A DNA stretch of 64,000 nucleotides from Leptospira hartskeerlii (GTDB taxonomy: Bacteria > Spirochaetota > Leptospiria > Leptospirales > Leptospiraceae), in NCBI RefSeq assembly GCF_002811475.1, contig NZ_NPDL01000003.1:62001-126000 (forward strand), written 5' to 3'. Positions within the stretch are counted from its first letter, which is position 1; the number at the start of each line of letters is the position of its first letter. Positions 40,269-49,072 of the stretch are shown piece after piece. A model generated the notes under the pieces. That model had not been told where the DNA came from. It made no database searches and saw only the letters and a program-made list of their open reading frames with translations. Position numbers and translations under genes: made by a program.

Positions 40269-41291
40269 GTGAGCGCCCACCCTACCCAATTAATGAGTCT
40301 TTCCCAATATTTGATCGAGGAACAGCTCAAACTTCCCCAGGCCACAGGGGATTTTACGGCACTCATGAGCCATCTCGTATACGCCGCAAAAGTTGTTTCC
40401 AGAGAAGTAAGAAAAGCAGGTCTTTTAGAAAACATTTTAGGAGCAACGGATCAAACGAATGTCCAGGGCGAAACAGTCATGAAACTGGACGAATACGCGG
40501 ACAAAATTTTTACTCATACACTTACCCGTTGCGGACACTTATGTGTAATGGGAAGTGAAGAACAAGAAGATGTTATTACAATCCCAACAGGCTATAAGAT
40601 AGGGAAATATACGATTGCTATCGATCCATTGGATGGTTCTTCTAATATTGATGCGAACGTTTCCATAGGTACTATTTTTTCGGTCCATTTAAGGACTTCT
40701 CCTCAAGGAACTCCTGGAACCAAGGAAGACCTTTTACAAAAAGGATCTAAACAAAGAGCAGCAGGATATATCGTTTACGGATCTTCTACTATGCTCGTGC
40801 TTTGTGTTGGAAAGGGAGTCTCCGGTTTTACATTGGATCCATCTTGCGGAGAATTTATACTTTCTCACCCAGAAATGAAAATGCCTGAGTCAGGGGGGAT
40901 CTATTCTATCAATGAAGGAAACTATGATTATTGGTCGGATGAAGTGAAGAATTATATCCGAAACATTAAATCGATCGAAGGCGGACGTAAGCCTCAATCT
41001 TTGCGTTATATCGGTTCTCTCGTAGCGGACTTCCACAGAAACCTATTAAAAGGCGGGATTTTCTTGTATCCGAACGATACAAAATCTTCCAAATATCCTA
41101 AAGGAAAACTTAGACTTTTATACGAAGTTGCTCCTATGGCACTCCTTGCTGAACAAGCTGGTGGAATGGCGGTAACAGTAGAAGGTAAAAGAATTCTAGA
41201 TCTGGAGCCGGAAGAACTTCATGAAAGGACCACATTCGTGGTTGGTTCCAAAAATGAAGTGGAACATTTCCTCACCTTTATAAAAAAATAA
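40269..41291 (+). CDS. fbp: Fructose-1,6-bisphosphatase, class 1
   Basis: A 340-residue gluconeogenic enzyme hydrolysing fructose-1,6-bisphosphate. Class 1 signatures are present: GSEEQEDV metal site, AIDPLDGSSNID (metal-binding Asp pair), SVHLRT and, near the C-terminus, KGKLRLLYEVAPMALLAEQAGG. GTG 40269 is the start with an AAGGAGA SD at suitable distance; length equals bacterial homologues. Monocistronic, with a candidate promoter and a stem-loop after the stop. In a fatty-acid-consuming organism gluconeogenesis would be essential. Confidence 0.96.
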   Translation: MSAHPTQLMSLSQYLIEEQLKLPQATGDFTALMSHLVYAAKVVSREVRKAGLLENILGATDQTNVQGETVMKLDEYADKIFTHTLTRCGHLCVMGSEEQEDVITIPTGYKIGKYTIAIDPLDGSSNIDANVSIGTIFSVHLRTSPQGTPGTKEDLLQKGSKQRAAGYIVYGSSTMLVLCVGKGVSGFTLDPSCGEFILSHPEMKMPESGGIYSINEGNYDYWSDEVKNYIRNIKSIEGGRKPQSLRYIGSLVADFHRNLLKGGIFLYPNDTKSSKYPKGKLRLLYEVAPMALLAEQAGGMAVTVEGKRILDLEPEELHERTTFVVGSKNEVEHFLTFIKK

Positions 41292-41606
41292 TATACTATC
41301 GCGGATCTTCTTTATCTGCTTCGCAGGTAGAAGGTCCGCAGGTTATTGACCTTCTACTTTTCTTTCCCACTATTTCATCAAATCTACCTTACAAACCACT
41401 CCCAAAAATAAGCGCTTAAATTTTACTTATATTCCAAACCATCTCTTACTTTACATTAAGAAGACTTACATTCCGTTTTGCATTCTCCTTATATATTATG
41501 TTTTAATAATAAATAAAAATATCATGATTTTATTTTAGCGCTTGCTACAAAAATTTGGGCAGATAAATCTGTAGGCACTGAAATAGAAACAAGGTATTTT
41601 AAAAGA
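41292..41606. other. Non-coding interval between fbp and the large lipoprotein gene
   Basis: This 315-base gap holds the stem-loop of fbp at its left end and an AT-rich region presumably containing the promoter of the lipoprotein gene. Two AGCGCT-centred palindromes occur in it (TAAGCGCTTA at 41409-41418; AGCGCT at 41537-41542), 128 bases apart. I see no open frame or RNA gene. Confidence 0.65.
41301..41339 (+). terminator. Stem-loop after fbp
   Basis: GCGGA-CTTCT-type left arm (41301-41319) pairs imperfectly with GCAGGTAGAAGGTCCGC (41323-41339) around a 3-base TTC loop, starting nine bases after the fbp stop. Pyrimidine-rich DNA with short T-runs follows but no compact T-tract. Confidence 0.5.
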
Positions 41607-43250
41607 ATGAAGATAGTGAAAAATTGGATCAAACCTTCTGTAGCTGTAGCTTTAACCGCGGGCTACTTGGTGAGTTGTTCCCCAAATAAATCCAACTTAA
41701 GCGGCTTATTAGGTCTTTTAGGCGGTTCTAAACAAGTGGAAGAAACCGGACCTGGGGCATTTAAAATCGCAGATGCAGGCGAATTATATACGGAACCTTC
41801 CTACGGACAGGCTCTTTCTTCTTCCAGTAAGGAAGCTATTACTCCTTTCCCGGCTGGTATCCCGGTTCCGGATTCTAAGACCGGTCATTATTCTTGCACC
41901 ACTACTAAGTGGGGAGCTTCCGAGGTAAGAAGTCTCGTAGACCGGGCAATTTTAAACCAAGGCTCTGAGGTGCTTTATCCAGGAGCGCTATTACAAGGTA
42001 AGTTTTTGGAAGCGGGAGGTTATACTCCAGTTACCATCCCAAGATCCGGTGGTAAAATTTTCCTTACAGGTTTAAAACTTTCTCCTAATGCAGTCTACTC
42101 TAAGGAATTAGCTCAGATCAGCGCATCTAATATACAACAAGGGATACAAGATATTCTATCCACAGATGTTGTAGGAACTGCGGCAGATGCTTCCTTTAGT
42201 GTAGAACAAGTTTATAACGAAAATCATCTTTTATTCAATCTTGGATTAGATGCTCGTTTCTCCGATGTTGGCCTGAAGGTCAGTCTTGGGATCGATAATT
42301 TGGGCAAAAAGAACTATATTTTGATGAAGTTCACTCAGAAGTTCTACGACGTAAACTTCGAAGATCCTACTCTTTCTACTTCGGTTTTTAGAGACGGGGC
42401 TAACTTTCAAGATCCGGAAGGACAGATTGCCGCAAACAATCCTCCATTATATGTTTCTAAAGTGTCTTATGGAAGAGCCGTATATTTTCTTTTGGAATCG
42501 GAATACACTGCACTACAAGTTAAGACTGCATTGGAAGTTGCCTGGGATCCTGGAATTCTTTCTGCCGTTTCTCCTGTTCCGCCGATCGGCGGAGAAGTTT
42601 CAGTCACTCATGAGCAGGTCTTAGACAGAACTAGAATTGCCTACTTCGTAAGAGGTGGAAATGCAGGTTTAGCTTTAGCTCCGATCAGCGCTGCTGATTC
42701 TGCTACTCCAGGAAGTATGTACCAAGCTATTCGCAATTTTTTGGCGAATCCTGAGGCCGCAAATTATTCCGCTGCAAACCCTGGAGTGCCGATCGCTTAC
42801 ACTTTGAACTATCTGAAAGACAGATCCGTAGCTAAGATGAGTTATACCACAGTGTATGACCAAAGAGACTGTGAGGCTACTTATTCAGAAAATCCTCAGG
42901 TATTCACTGCAAAGCTTGGAAAGGTGGATGATAAGGTTCGTTTCCTAATGGACGGACAAGAATTCTTCTCTACGAATCCGGAAGCAGATGTTTATACAGG
43001 GCCTGAGATCAATCTGAATAATGCAATGAGTGTTGGTTCAGAACATGAGTTCACAGTGGAATTGTATAACTCGAATTGTTTCGGAACCTCTTTGGATATA
43101 GATCTGAAGTTGAACGGAACAGTATTAAGGAGCCGTAATCTAAGTAGAAGTGTAAGCACCTGCGGAAAGCAGTTAACTTATAAATATAAATTGAATAAGA
43201 TTACCGGTGCTTGGTCCATCATAGAAGAGAACGAAACAGCAGAAATGTAA
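41607..43250 (+). CDS. Large putative lipoprotein, unknown function
   Basis: A 547-residue exported protein. The signal peptide (1-23) ends in a spirochete-type lipobox LVSC, making Cys24 the lipidated residue; a Ser/Gly-rich linker follows. The rest is beta-rich with no motif I recognise; a conserved-looking CEATYSENPQ near residue 430 and two C-terminal Cys (NSNCFG, STCGKQL) could form disulphides. Likely surface-exposed or periplasmic. It is monocistronic with a strong terminator and its own AT-rich promoter region. Function unknown. Confidence 0.8.
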   Translation: MKIVKNWIKPSVAVALTAGYLVSCSPNKSNLSGLLGLLGGSKQVEETGPGAFKIADAGELYTEPSYGQALSSSSKEAITPFPAGIPVPDSKTGHYSCTTTKWGASEVRSLVDRAILNQGSEVLYPGALLQGKFLEAGGYTPVTIPRSGGKIFLTGLKLSPNAVYSKELAQISASNIQQGIQDILSTDVVGTAADASFSVEQVYNENHLLFNLGLDARFSDVGLKVSLGIDNLGKKNYILMKFTQKFYDVNFEDPTLSTSVFRDGANFQDPEGQIAANNPPLYVSKVSYGRAVYFLLESEYTALQVKTALEVAWDPGILSAVSPVPPIGGEVSVTHEQVLDRTRIAYFVRGGNAGLALAPISAADSATPGSMYQAIRNFLANPEAANYSAANPGVPIAYTLNYLKDRSVAKMSYTTVYDQRDCEATYSENPQVFTAKLGKVDDKVRFLMDGQEFFSTNPEADVYTGPEINLNNAMSVGSEHEFTVELYNSNCFGTSLDIDLKLNGTVLRSRNLSRSVSTCGKQLTYKYKLNKITGAWSIIEENETAEM

Positions 43251-43269
43251 TCACTATTACCGATCTTTC

Positions 43270-43308
43270 AGCCTTCTTCTCCAATCTGGGAAGAAGGCTT
43301 TTCTTTTT
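43270..43308 (+). terminator. Terminator of the lipoprotein gene
   Basis: A perfect 10-bp stem AGCCTTCTTC / GAAGAAGGCT with a 10-base loop is followed by TTTTCTTTTT, 19 bases after the stop. Its T-tract touches the 3' end of the convergent galE. Confidence 0.88.
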
Positions 43309-44278
43309 AATGAGAATGGTTTTTGTGAAATTCCCAGGCGCTGGAAACTATATCTTCTATTTTTGCAAATTTCGGATCCCAGCCTAAGATCTTTTTTGCC
43401 TTAGTATTATCTGCGATTAATTTAGCAGGATCGCCTTCTCTTCTGGGACCGATCTTGTAAGGGATTTGCACCCCGGAGACCTTCTCCACTGTTTTAATAA
43501 TTTCTAAAATTGAAAATCCTTGTCCTGTTCCAAGATTGAAGAAGTCGGATACTCCGCCTTCTTTCAGATATTCCAATCCAAGATAATGAGCCTGGGCAAG
43601 ATCCATCACATGAATATAATCTCGAACTGCAGTCCCGTCTTGCGTATCGTAATCATTTCCGTTTACTGTGAGTGAATCTCTTTTTCCTAATGCTTTTTCG
43701 ATCACGATCGGAAGAAGATGAGTTTCCGGATCATGCTCTTCACCGATATCTAGATCGGAACCGGAAGCATTAAAATAACGAAGTGCAACGAACTTTAAAT
43801 CGTATGCACGCGAATAGTCCGCTAGAATTTTTTCGATCATCAACTTGGATTGACCATAAGGATTGATCGGATCTTGAGGAGTAGTCTCTAAGATCGGAAC
43901 TTCCGTAACGGCCCCGTAAGTAGCGCAAGTAGAAGAAAAGATGAAGTATTTGACCCCATGATTCTTCATCGCTTCTAAAAGTTGAAGTGTACCCATCACA
44001 TTGTTTATATAATATTTCTGGGGATCAGTAACCGACTCTCCCACATATGCTAATGCAGCAAAATGAATGACTGCTTCGAATTCGTGTTCTGAAAATACAC
44101 GATCCAGGTCCGCTTTATTTAAAAGATCTCCTTTGAAAAATTTTCCCCACTTAACTGCTTTCTCATGGCCGTTGGAAAGATTATCGAATACTACAGTATC
44201 CACACCTAATTTATGGAGATATTTATTCATATGGGAGCCAATGTATCCGGCTCCACCGGTAATCAGGATTTTTTTCAT
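43307..44278 (-). CDS. galE: UDP-glucose 4-epimerase
   Basis: A 323-residue short-chain dehydrogenase-type epimerase interconverting UDP-glucose and UDP-galactose (or the N-acetyl forms). It begins with the NAD motif KKILITGGAGYIGSH, has SSTCATYG with catalytic Ser, the YGQSK catalytic pair Tyr141/Lys145, and the substrate-binding ALRYFNASGSD. It probably supplies galactose for lipopolysaccharide or other glycans. ATG start; isolated from neighbouring sugar genes. GalE versus related nucleotide-sugar epimerases cannot be fully separated by eye. Confidence 0.9.
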   Translation of the reverse strand: MKKILITGGAGYIGSHMNKYLHKLGVDTVVFDNLSNGHEKAVKWGKFFKGDLLNKADLDRVFSEHEFEAVIHFAALAYVGESVTDPQKYYINNVMGTLQLLEAMKNHGVKYFIFSSTCATYGAVTEVPILETTPQDPINPYGQSKLMIEKILADYSRAYDLKFVALRYFNASGSDLDIGEEHDPETHLLPIVIEKALGKRDSLTVNGNDYDTQDGTAVRDYIHVMDLAQAHYLGLEYLKEGGVSDFFNLGTGQGFSILEIIKTVEKVSGVQIPYKIGPRREGDPAKLIADNTKAKKILGWDPKFAKIEDIVSSAWEFHKNHSH

Positions 44279-44337
44279 AAAGCTTTTACATGTATTTCAG
44301 AAGGATCGAAATTGTAAAAATGAATTTTAGGCTCACT

Positions 44338-44898
44338 TTAGCTGAGATCTCCCTTCTTAGAACTGGAACCGCTCAAAGACTCTTTCAGACTTAAAAAATC
44401 GGAAAGAATAAAAATGATCGTGATAAAGGATAGAATTGCTTCGAAAATTACGAGGATCTCCGCCTCTGTACTTTCCGGGACAATTTTGATAATCCCTATA
44501 TTGGTAAAGATCATCAGACTGAAATATACAAATTTAAAAAATAAGGAAGGATAACCTAAGTTCTGGGGAATTCCGGAAAATGAACTCAGATCAGTTTTAT
44601 AAATACAAAGGAAATCAAACCCGAAAGATAGAACGATTACGCTAATATTGAACGCGATGAATACCAGAAATTCATAATATTTTAGATCTAATCCGGAAAA
44701 TTCGGATATCCTTCTGAAACCCTTGATAAAGAAATAAGAAGATTTAAAACCGGCCAATATCAGGATCAGATATTTGATCTCCAAACCTGCAAATTCGATT
44801 TCATCCAAAAAGATGAGAAGTATTCCTAAAGATATAATGAATACATACTCAATAGATGTTTTCATTATGGTTTTAATAATATAACGATCGATTTTCAT
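44338..44898 (-). CDS. Channel-like membrane protein with non-canonical pore loop
   Basis: This 186-residue membrane protein from ATG 44898 (a TTG at 45000 is also in frame but adds a polar stretch) has about four hydrophobic segments. The last two flank FVYFSLMIFTNIGIIKIVPEST, which matches the layout of the pore helix and filter of two-TM potassium channels (normally TxxGxGDxxP): here TNIGIIKIVP replaces it, with Thr and Pro retained but the second Gly and the Asp lost. It may be a channel relative that no longer conducts K+, or a coincidence of layout. Function unproven. Weak SD (AAAGGT) before the ATG. Confidence 0.5.
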   Translation of the reverse strand: MKIDRYIIKTIMKTSIEYVFIISLGILLIFLDEIEFAGLEIKYLILILAGFKSSYFFIKGFRRISEFSGLDLKYYEFLVFIAFNISVIVLSFGFDFLCIYKTDLSSFSGIPQNLGYPSLFFKFVYFSLMIFTNIGIIKIVPESTEAEILVIFEAILSFITIIFILSDFLSLKESLSGSSSKKGDLS

Positions 44899-44951
44899 GA
44901 TACCTTTGATATTTATCAGCTCGCCTAAACGGAACTGTATCCGTCCAATTA

Positions 44952-44980
44952 TTGACAAAGACTTAAAATGGAAGAATATT
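44952..44980 (+). promoter_or_regulatory. Candidate promoter of the DUF2892 gene
   Basis: TTGACA (44952-44957) with a 17-base spacer to AATATT (44975-44980); start near 44987, about 26 bases before ATG 45013. The -35 is perfect, the -10 moderate. It overlaps the upstream alternative start of the divergent channel-like gene, supporting the shorter version of that gene. Confidence 0.5.
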
Positions 44981-45012
44981 TCCAACAAAGATACAGTCAA
45001 TAGGTGTTCAAT

Positions 45013-45222
45013 ATGAAATTTATAAATTCTAATTTTTGGGACAGAGCTTTTCGAGTAATCTTAGGTACTTCTTTGATTACCTGGGCTTTCTATATAGAAG
45101 ATTTATATAAACTTGCGATTTTTGCAGTTGGTTTTGTAATCCTGGCAACAGGAATCGTAGGTTGGTGTCCAATTTATTCCTTATTCGGTTGGAATACTCG
45201 GACCCACTCCAAAAAATCTTAA
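45013..45222 (+). CDS. DUF2892-type inner membrane protein
   Basis: A 69-residue protein with two closely spaced membrane helices, matching DUF2892 (YgaP C-terminal-like): NFWDRAFRVILG at the start and TGIVGWCPIYSLFGWNT at the end, with one Cys in GWCPIYS. Such proteins often sit beside rhodanese domains, but none is adjacent here. ATG 45013 has AGGTG as SD; a GTG three codons upstream is possible. Followed 71 bases later by a P-type ATPase gene in the same direction. Confidence 0.82.
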   Translation: MKFINSNFWDRAFRVILGTSLITWAFYIEDLYKLAIFAVGFVILATGIVGWCPIYSLFGWNTRTHSKKS

Positions 45223-45293
45223 GATCTACCGTTATTCCACTTTGGTAAGAAAGATCTTGCCATAAAAAATCGGATCATAGTTATTCTATATCT

Positions 45294-47816
45294 ATGCCCC
45301 CAATAGCGGAGATTCTTTACAAAGGTTTAAGTTCTCAAGAAGCGTCCGAACTTCTCCAAAAGTTCGGACCAAATGAATCCAAACTAAAAAAAACATCCTT
45401 CTGGAGGATCAGTCTTTCTATCCTCGAAGAGCCGATGCTTTCCCTACTCTTGGCCTGCGGTTTCATCTACGCCTTGCTCGGGGATTTAGAAGAAGCGATA
45501 ACACTTTCTATTGCAGTGATCGCGGTTATTTCTCTCACCATCTACCAGAAGAATAAATCCGAAAAAGCTCTGGAGTCTCTTCGAAAACTTTCTCCATTAA
45601 AAGCTAAGGTGATCCGAGAAGGAAGAAAGATAGAAATCGATTCTGCACTACTTGTTCCGGGTGATCTTGTCTTTTTATCGGAAGGAGATAAGGTCCCTGC
45701 CGACGGATATTTGGTAGATGGATTAAATCTACATTCGGACGAATCTCTTTTAACTGGAGAATCCATCCCTGTTCTAAAGGAAGAAACAGATCTAAACAAC
45801 CAAGGACCATATTCTGATTTCCAAAAGGTGTATTCTGGAACAAAGATCGTTTCAGGAGAAGGCATCTTTAAAGTATTATTTACCGGCGACCTCACCTCAA
45901 TAGGCTCTATTGGAAAGGAAATGGGAGAAATTTCCGAATCGGAAAGTCCCCTCCAAAAAGAAGCAAAAAGATTCACTACATTCTTCTTTTTGGGAGCCTT
46001 AGTAATTTCATTTTTTTTAATATATGGCTTAGGAATACGTAACGGAAATTGGATGCATGCAATCTTAGCTGCTCTAACATTCCTAATGGCAGTATTACCG
46101 GAAGAGATACCGGTAGTTCTCAGCATCTTCTTTTCATTAGGGGCCTGGAGAATTTCCAAAAGTGGTGTTTTGACGAGAAAGTTGAACTCCATAGAGTCCC
46201 TCGGCGCAGCGACAGTATTATGCGTAGATAAAACAGGAACCTTAACCGAAAACCAAATGAAAGTGAAAGGTTTAGTTTCTTCCGGAGAGAACAGTTTATT
46301 CGAATTTAAAACTCCGGAAGTCGCTGAAGAATTTCATCTACTATTGGAATTCTCAATTCTTGCATCTAAAAAGGATCCTTTTGATCCAATGGAAAAGGCG
46401 ATCCGAGAATTAGGTATTAAACTTTTATACGATACGGAACATCTTCATGCGGATTGGACATTAGAAAAGGAATATCCACTTTCTCCTAAGCTACTCGCAC
46501 TCAGCTACGCATGGAATTCGGAAGAACCTGGAACATTCGTGATAGGCACCAAAGGTGCTCCGGAAGCGATATTCGATCTTTGCCATTTTTCAAAAGAGAA
46601 GACCGAGGCTTGGGAGAAGATCACTGAAAGTTACTCTTTACAAGGATACAGAGCGATCGGAGTGGCAAGATCCAGGATCGTAAATTCTTCTCTTCCCGAA
46701 AACCAACACGATCTAGAATTCGAATTTTTAGGTCTGGTCTTATTGGAAGATCCTATTAGAGAAACTGTACCTTCTTCCGTATCGGAATGTATCCAAGCAG
46801 GGATCAGAGTTATCATCATCACAGGAGATCATGCGGGAACTGCAAAGGCTGTAGCTTCCAAGATAGGATTAGAAGATCACAAGGAGAGCATAACCGGCGA
46901 CGAGTTGGAAAAACTTACGGAAGAAGAGTTGGATTCTAAATTAGATTCGGTAGGAATTTTTTCCAGGATCAAACCCGCTCAGAAATTAAAGATAGTCAGA
47001 GCATTTCAAAAGAAGGGAGAAATTGTCGCAATGACTGGAGATGGGGTAAACGACGCCCTCGCCCTACAAGCGGCTCATATCGGGATCTCCATGGGGAAAA
47101 GAGGAACAGATGTAGCAAGAGAAGCTTCGGATCTAGTATTGTTGGATGATAATTTTTCCTCCATAGTAAAGTCCGTATTTTTAGGAAGAAGGATCTATGA
47201 GAATATACAAAAGAGTATTTCTTACATTGTATCCGTTCATATCCCGATCATAGGAATGTCCTTATTGCCTGCTTTTACGGGTGACCCTATCTTCTTCTTT
47301 CCCGCGCATATTTTAGTCTTAGAGTTGATTATAGATCCTACATGCTCCATCGTTTTCGAATCATTGGATTTGGAAAAAGGAGATCGTTATTCCAGTCCAA
47401 GAAGGAAGAATTCTAGTCTAATGACCATTCCTCGTTTCCTTCTGTCATTTGCTCAAGGTGCAATCGTTCTGATTTCCTTACTTGCTTTGTATTTCTGGAT
47501 GAAGGAAAAAGGCATTAGAGAAAATGAAATTAGATCTTTCGGTTTTATCTTTCTCGTCGTATCCAATTTCAGTTTGATGCTTACGAATTTAACTCACAAA
47601 GGTGGATTTGTCTCCATCTTGCGGTCCTTGCATTCCAGTGTATTCTGGATCTTCTTTTTGGCGGCTGCAGCGCTAATTGCAAGTTTCCAATTCGAATTCA
47701 GTCTTAGGCTATTCGGTTTTCATAAAATCGAATTGGCTTGGGTATTTTACTCTATTGGATTAGGGCTGATCTCCGGTCTTGTTTGGGAGATCAGGAAGAT
47801 CCGGTTTTTTGCTTGA
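45294..47816 (+). CDS. P-type cation-transporting ATPase
   Basis: An 840-residue P-type pump. The N-terminal actuator region includes LLTGES, the phosphorylation site Asp312 is in CVDKTGTLTEN, the nucleotide domain has KGAPEAI, and the hinge TGDGVNDALAL is intact. The M4 motif is LPEEIPVVLS (normally PEGLP in Ca2+/Na+ pumps), leaving cation choice open; transport of Ca2+, Mn2+ or another divalent ion is plausible from the P2-like layout. No soluble metal-binding domain is present at the N-terminus. It has a short 3' gap to the AraC gene and may be monocistronic. Confidence 0.9.
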   Translation: MPPIAEILYKGLSSQEASELLQKFGPNESKLKKTSFWRISLSILEEPMLSLLLACGFIYALLGDLEEAITLSIAVIAVISLTIYQKNKSEKALESLRKLSPLKAKVIREGRKIEIDSALLVPGDLVFLSEGDKVPADGYLVDGLNLHSDESLLTGESIPVLKEETDLNNQGPYSDFQKVYSGTKIVSGEGIFKVLFTGDLTSIGSIGKEMGEISESESPLQKEAKRFTTFFFLGALVISFFLIYGLGIRNGNWMHAILAALTFLMAVLPEEIPVVLSIFFSLGAWRISKSGVLTRKLNSIESLGAATVLCVDKTGTLTENQMKVKGLVSSGENSLFEFKTPEVAEEFHLLLEFSILASKKDPFDPMEKAIRELGIKLLYDTEHLHADWTLEKEYPLSPKLLALSYAWNSEEPGTFVIGTKGAPEAIFDLCHFSKEKTEAWEKITESYSLQGYRAIGVARSRIVNSSLPENQHDLEFEFLGLVLLEDPIRETVPSSVSECIQAGIRVIIITGDHAGTAKAVASKIGLEDHKESITGDELEKLTEEELDSKLDSVGIFSRIKPAQKLKIVRAFQKKGEIVAMTGDGVNDALALQAAHIGISMGKRGTDVAREASDLVLLDDNFSSIVKSVFLGRRIYENIQKSISYIVSVHIPIIGMSLLPAFTGDPIFFFPAHILVLELIIDPTCSIVFESLDLEKGDRYSSPRRKNSSLMTIPRFLLSFAQGAIVLISLLALYFWMKEKGIRENEIRSFGFIFLVVSNFSLMLTNLTHKGGFVSILRSLHSSVFWIFFLAAAALIASFQFEFSLRLFGFHKIELAWVFYSIGLGLISGLVWEIRKIRFFA

Positions 47817-47858
47817 GAGTTTCGGAAGAATAAACAATATACTTGCAAGAATCCTCTC

Positions 47859-48635
47859 ATGAAAGTTGAGACATTTTTACCTAGAAAGAATTTACAACCG
47901 TATATCCGCCAATTCCTGATCATTGAAAGTGAAAGTGGAATGCAAAATAAGATCCTACCCGGGTCTTCTTTGGTAATTTCCTTTAGGATCAACGGAAGTA
48001 TTTCTCATAAGGAAGAAAATCGAGAACGTATTCTTCCTAGCTCCGGAATTACAGGTTTACGCCGTTTTCCTAGGCTGATCGAATATTCTCCGAAAGCCTC
48101 TACTCTATTAGTGATTTTTAAAGAAGGTGGAGCCGCAAGTTTTATTAGAGAACCAATTCATACTCTATTTGAATTGAACATTTCACTAGATCATTTGATC
48201 TCTCCGAAAAAGGTGTCGGAAACTGAAGAAAAACTTTTTCAAACAAAAACGAATCCGGAAAAAATCTCTATAGTGGAAAATTTCCTCATCTCAGAATGGA
48301 GAGGATCTAAAGAAGACGATCTAATTCTAAATTCTATCATTAGGATCAGAAAGTCTAAGGGAAATCTAAAAATCGGGGACTTATTGAAAGGATTGCCGAT
48401 CAGCAGAGATTCTTATGAAAAAAGATTTAGAGAAATGATCGGAACCAGCCCTAAACAATTTTCCAACTTGGTAAGAATGAGGAATATTATAGATTCTTAT
48501 TCTTCTCAGATCACTTTGACAGAAGTTGCTCAAGAAGCCGGATATTTCGACCAAGCGCATTTTATCAAAGACTTCAAAACTTTTACGAACGAAACTCCTA
48601 AACACTTTTTTAAACTTTCCACCCCATATTGGTAA
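47859..48635 (+). CDS. AraC-family transcriptional regulator
   Basis: A 258-residue regulator with an N-terminal sensing region (residues 1-150, LPRKNLQPYIRQFLIIE, resembling the AraC/DUF6597-type ligand domain) and a C-terminal AraC DNA-binding domain of two HTH units (about 160-258: LPISRDSYEKRFREMIGTSPKQF, VAQEAGYFDQAHFIKDFK, TPKHFF). It precedes an ABM-domain gene on the same strand by 65 bases and is close to the convergent redox genes, so it may control some of them. Inducer unknown. Confidence 0.88.
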   Translation: MKVETFLPRKNLQPYIRQFLIIESESGMQNKILPGSSLVISFRINGSISHKEENRERILPSSGITGLRRFPRLIEYSPKASTLLVIFKEGGAASFIREPIHTLFELNISLDHLISPKKVSETEEKLFQTKTNPEKISIVENFLISEWRGSKEDDLILNSIIRIRKSKGNLKIGDLLKGLPISRDSYEKRFREMIGTSPKQFSNLVRMRNIIDSYSSQITLTEVAQEAGYFDQAHFIKDFKTFTNETPKHFFKLSTPYW

Positions 48636-48646
48636 AATCCTGAATT

Positions 48647-48679
48647 TTTACAATTTTTAGTTCTCTGGATAGAGTATCC
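48647..48679 (+). promoter_or_regulatory. Candidate promoter with overlapping palindrome before the ABM gene
   Basis: TTTACA (48647-48652), 17-base spacer, TAGAGT (48670-48675). The -10 lies within GGATAGAGTATCC (48667-48679), a perfect 5-bp-arm inverted repeat that could be an operator, for instance of the AraC-type regulator encoded just upstream. The element sits wholly after the AraC stop codon. Confidence 0.45.
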
Positions 48680-48700
48680 TAGCACCAAAAGGAGAACAAA

Positions 48701-49015
48701 ATGCAAAAAGTTTTGATAGATACATTCACAGTTCCCAAAAAAGCGGAGGAAGAATTTTTCAACCGAGTCAAGGTAAATCGAAACTTGATTAAAGACCTTC
48801 CCGGTTTTATTCAGGATTCAGCATATATCCGCGAAAATGGCCCGAACGAATTTCAATTTGTGACCGTAGCAATTTGGGAAAATGAAGAAGCAATTTCTAA
48901 TGCAAAAAAAGAAGTGCAATCATCCTACCAGAGAGAAGGTTTCGATATGCCTGGAATGTTGCAGAGACTTGGTATCTCTATCGAAAGAGGGATTTTTGAA
49001 CCTTCGAAGACCTAA
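48701..49015 (+). CDS. Antibiotic-biosynthesis-monooxygenase (ABM) domain protein
   Basis: A 104-residue dimeric alpha-beta ferredoxin-like fold protein of the ABM/YgiN type: VLIDTFTVPKKAEEEFFNRVK, LPGFIQDSAYIRE, FQFVTVAIWENEEAI. Such proteins act in quinone handling, haem breakdown or polyketide oxidation without a cofactor. AAAGGAGAACAAA provides a good SD. A terminator hairpin follows and the converging genes are a cytochrome c and an oxidoreductase, fitting a redox theme. Specific reaction unknown. Confidence 0.85.
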   Translation: MQKVLIDTFTVPKKAEEEFFNRVKVNRNLIKDLPGFIQDSAYIRENGPNEFQFVTVAIWENEEAISNAKKEVQSSYQREGFDMPGMLQRLGISIERGIFEPSKT

Positions 49016-49029
49016 GGCCGACCTGTTCG

Positions 49030-49058
49030 GAAGAAGGGAGAAAATCCCTCCCTTCTTC
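49030..49058. terminator. Bidirectional terminator hairpin
   Basis: A perfect 11-bp stem GAAGAAGGGAG / CTCCCTTCTTC with loop AAAATCC lies between the convergent ABM and cytochrome c genes, 14 bases from each stop. It has TTCTTCTT-type ends rather than a long T-run. Confidence 0.7.
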
Positions 49059-49072
49059 TTAGCCAAGCGAAC

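Noticed and set aside
45542..46192. Long antisense frame inside the P-type ATPase gene
   Set aside because: Ser/Pro/Arg-rich low-complexity translation typical of a shadow frame; no SD or homology.
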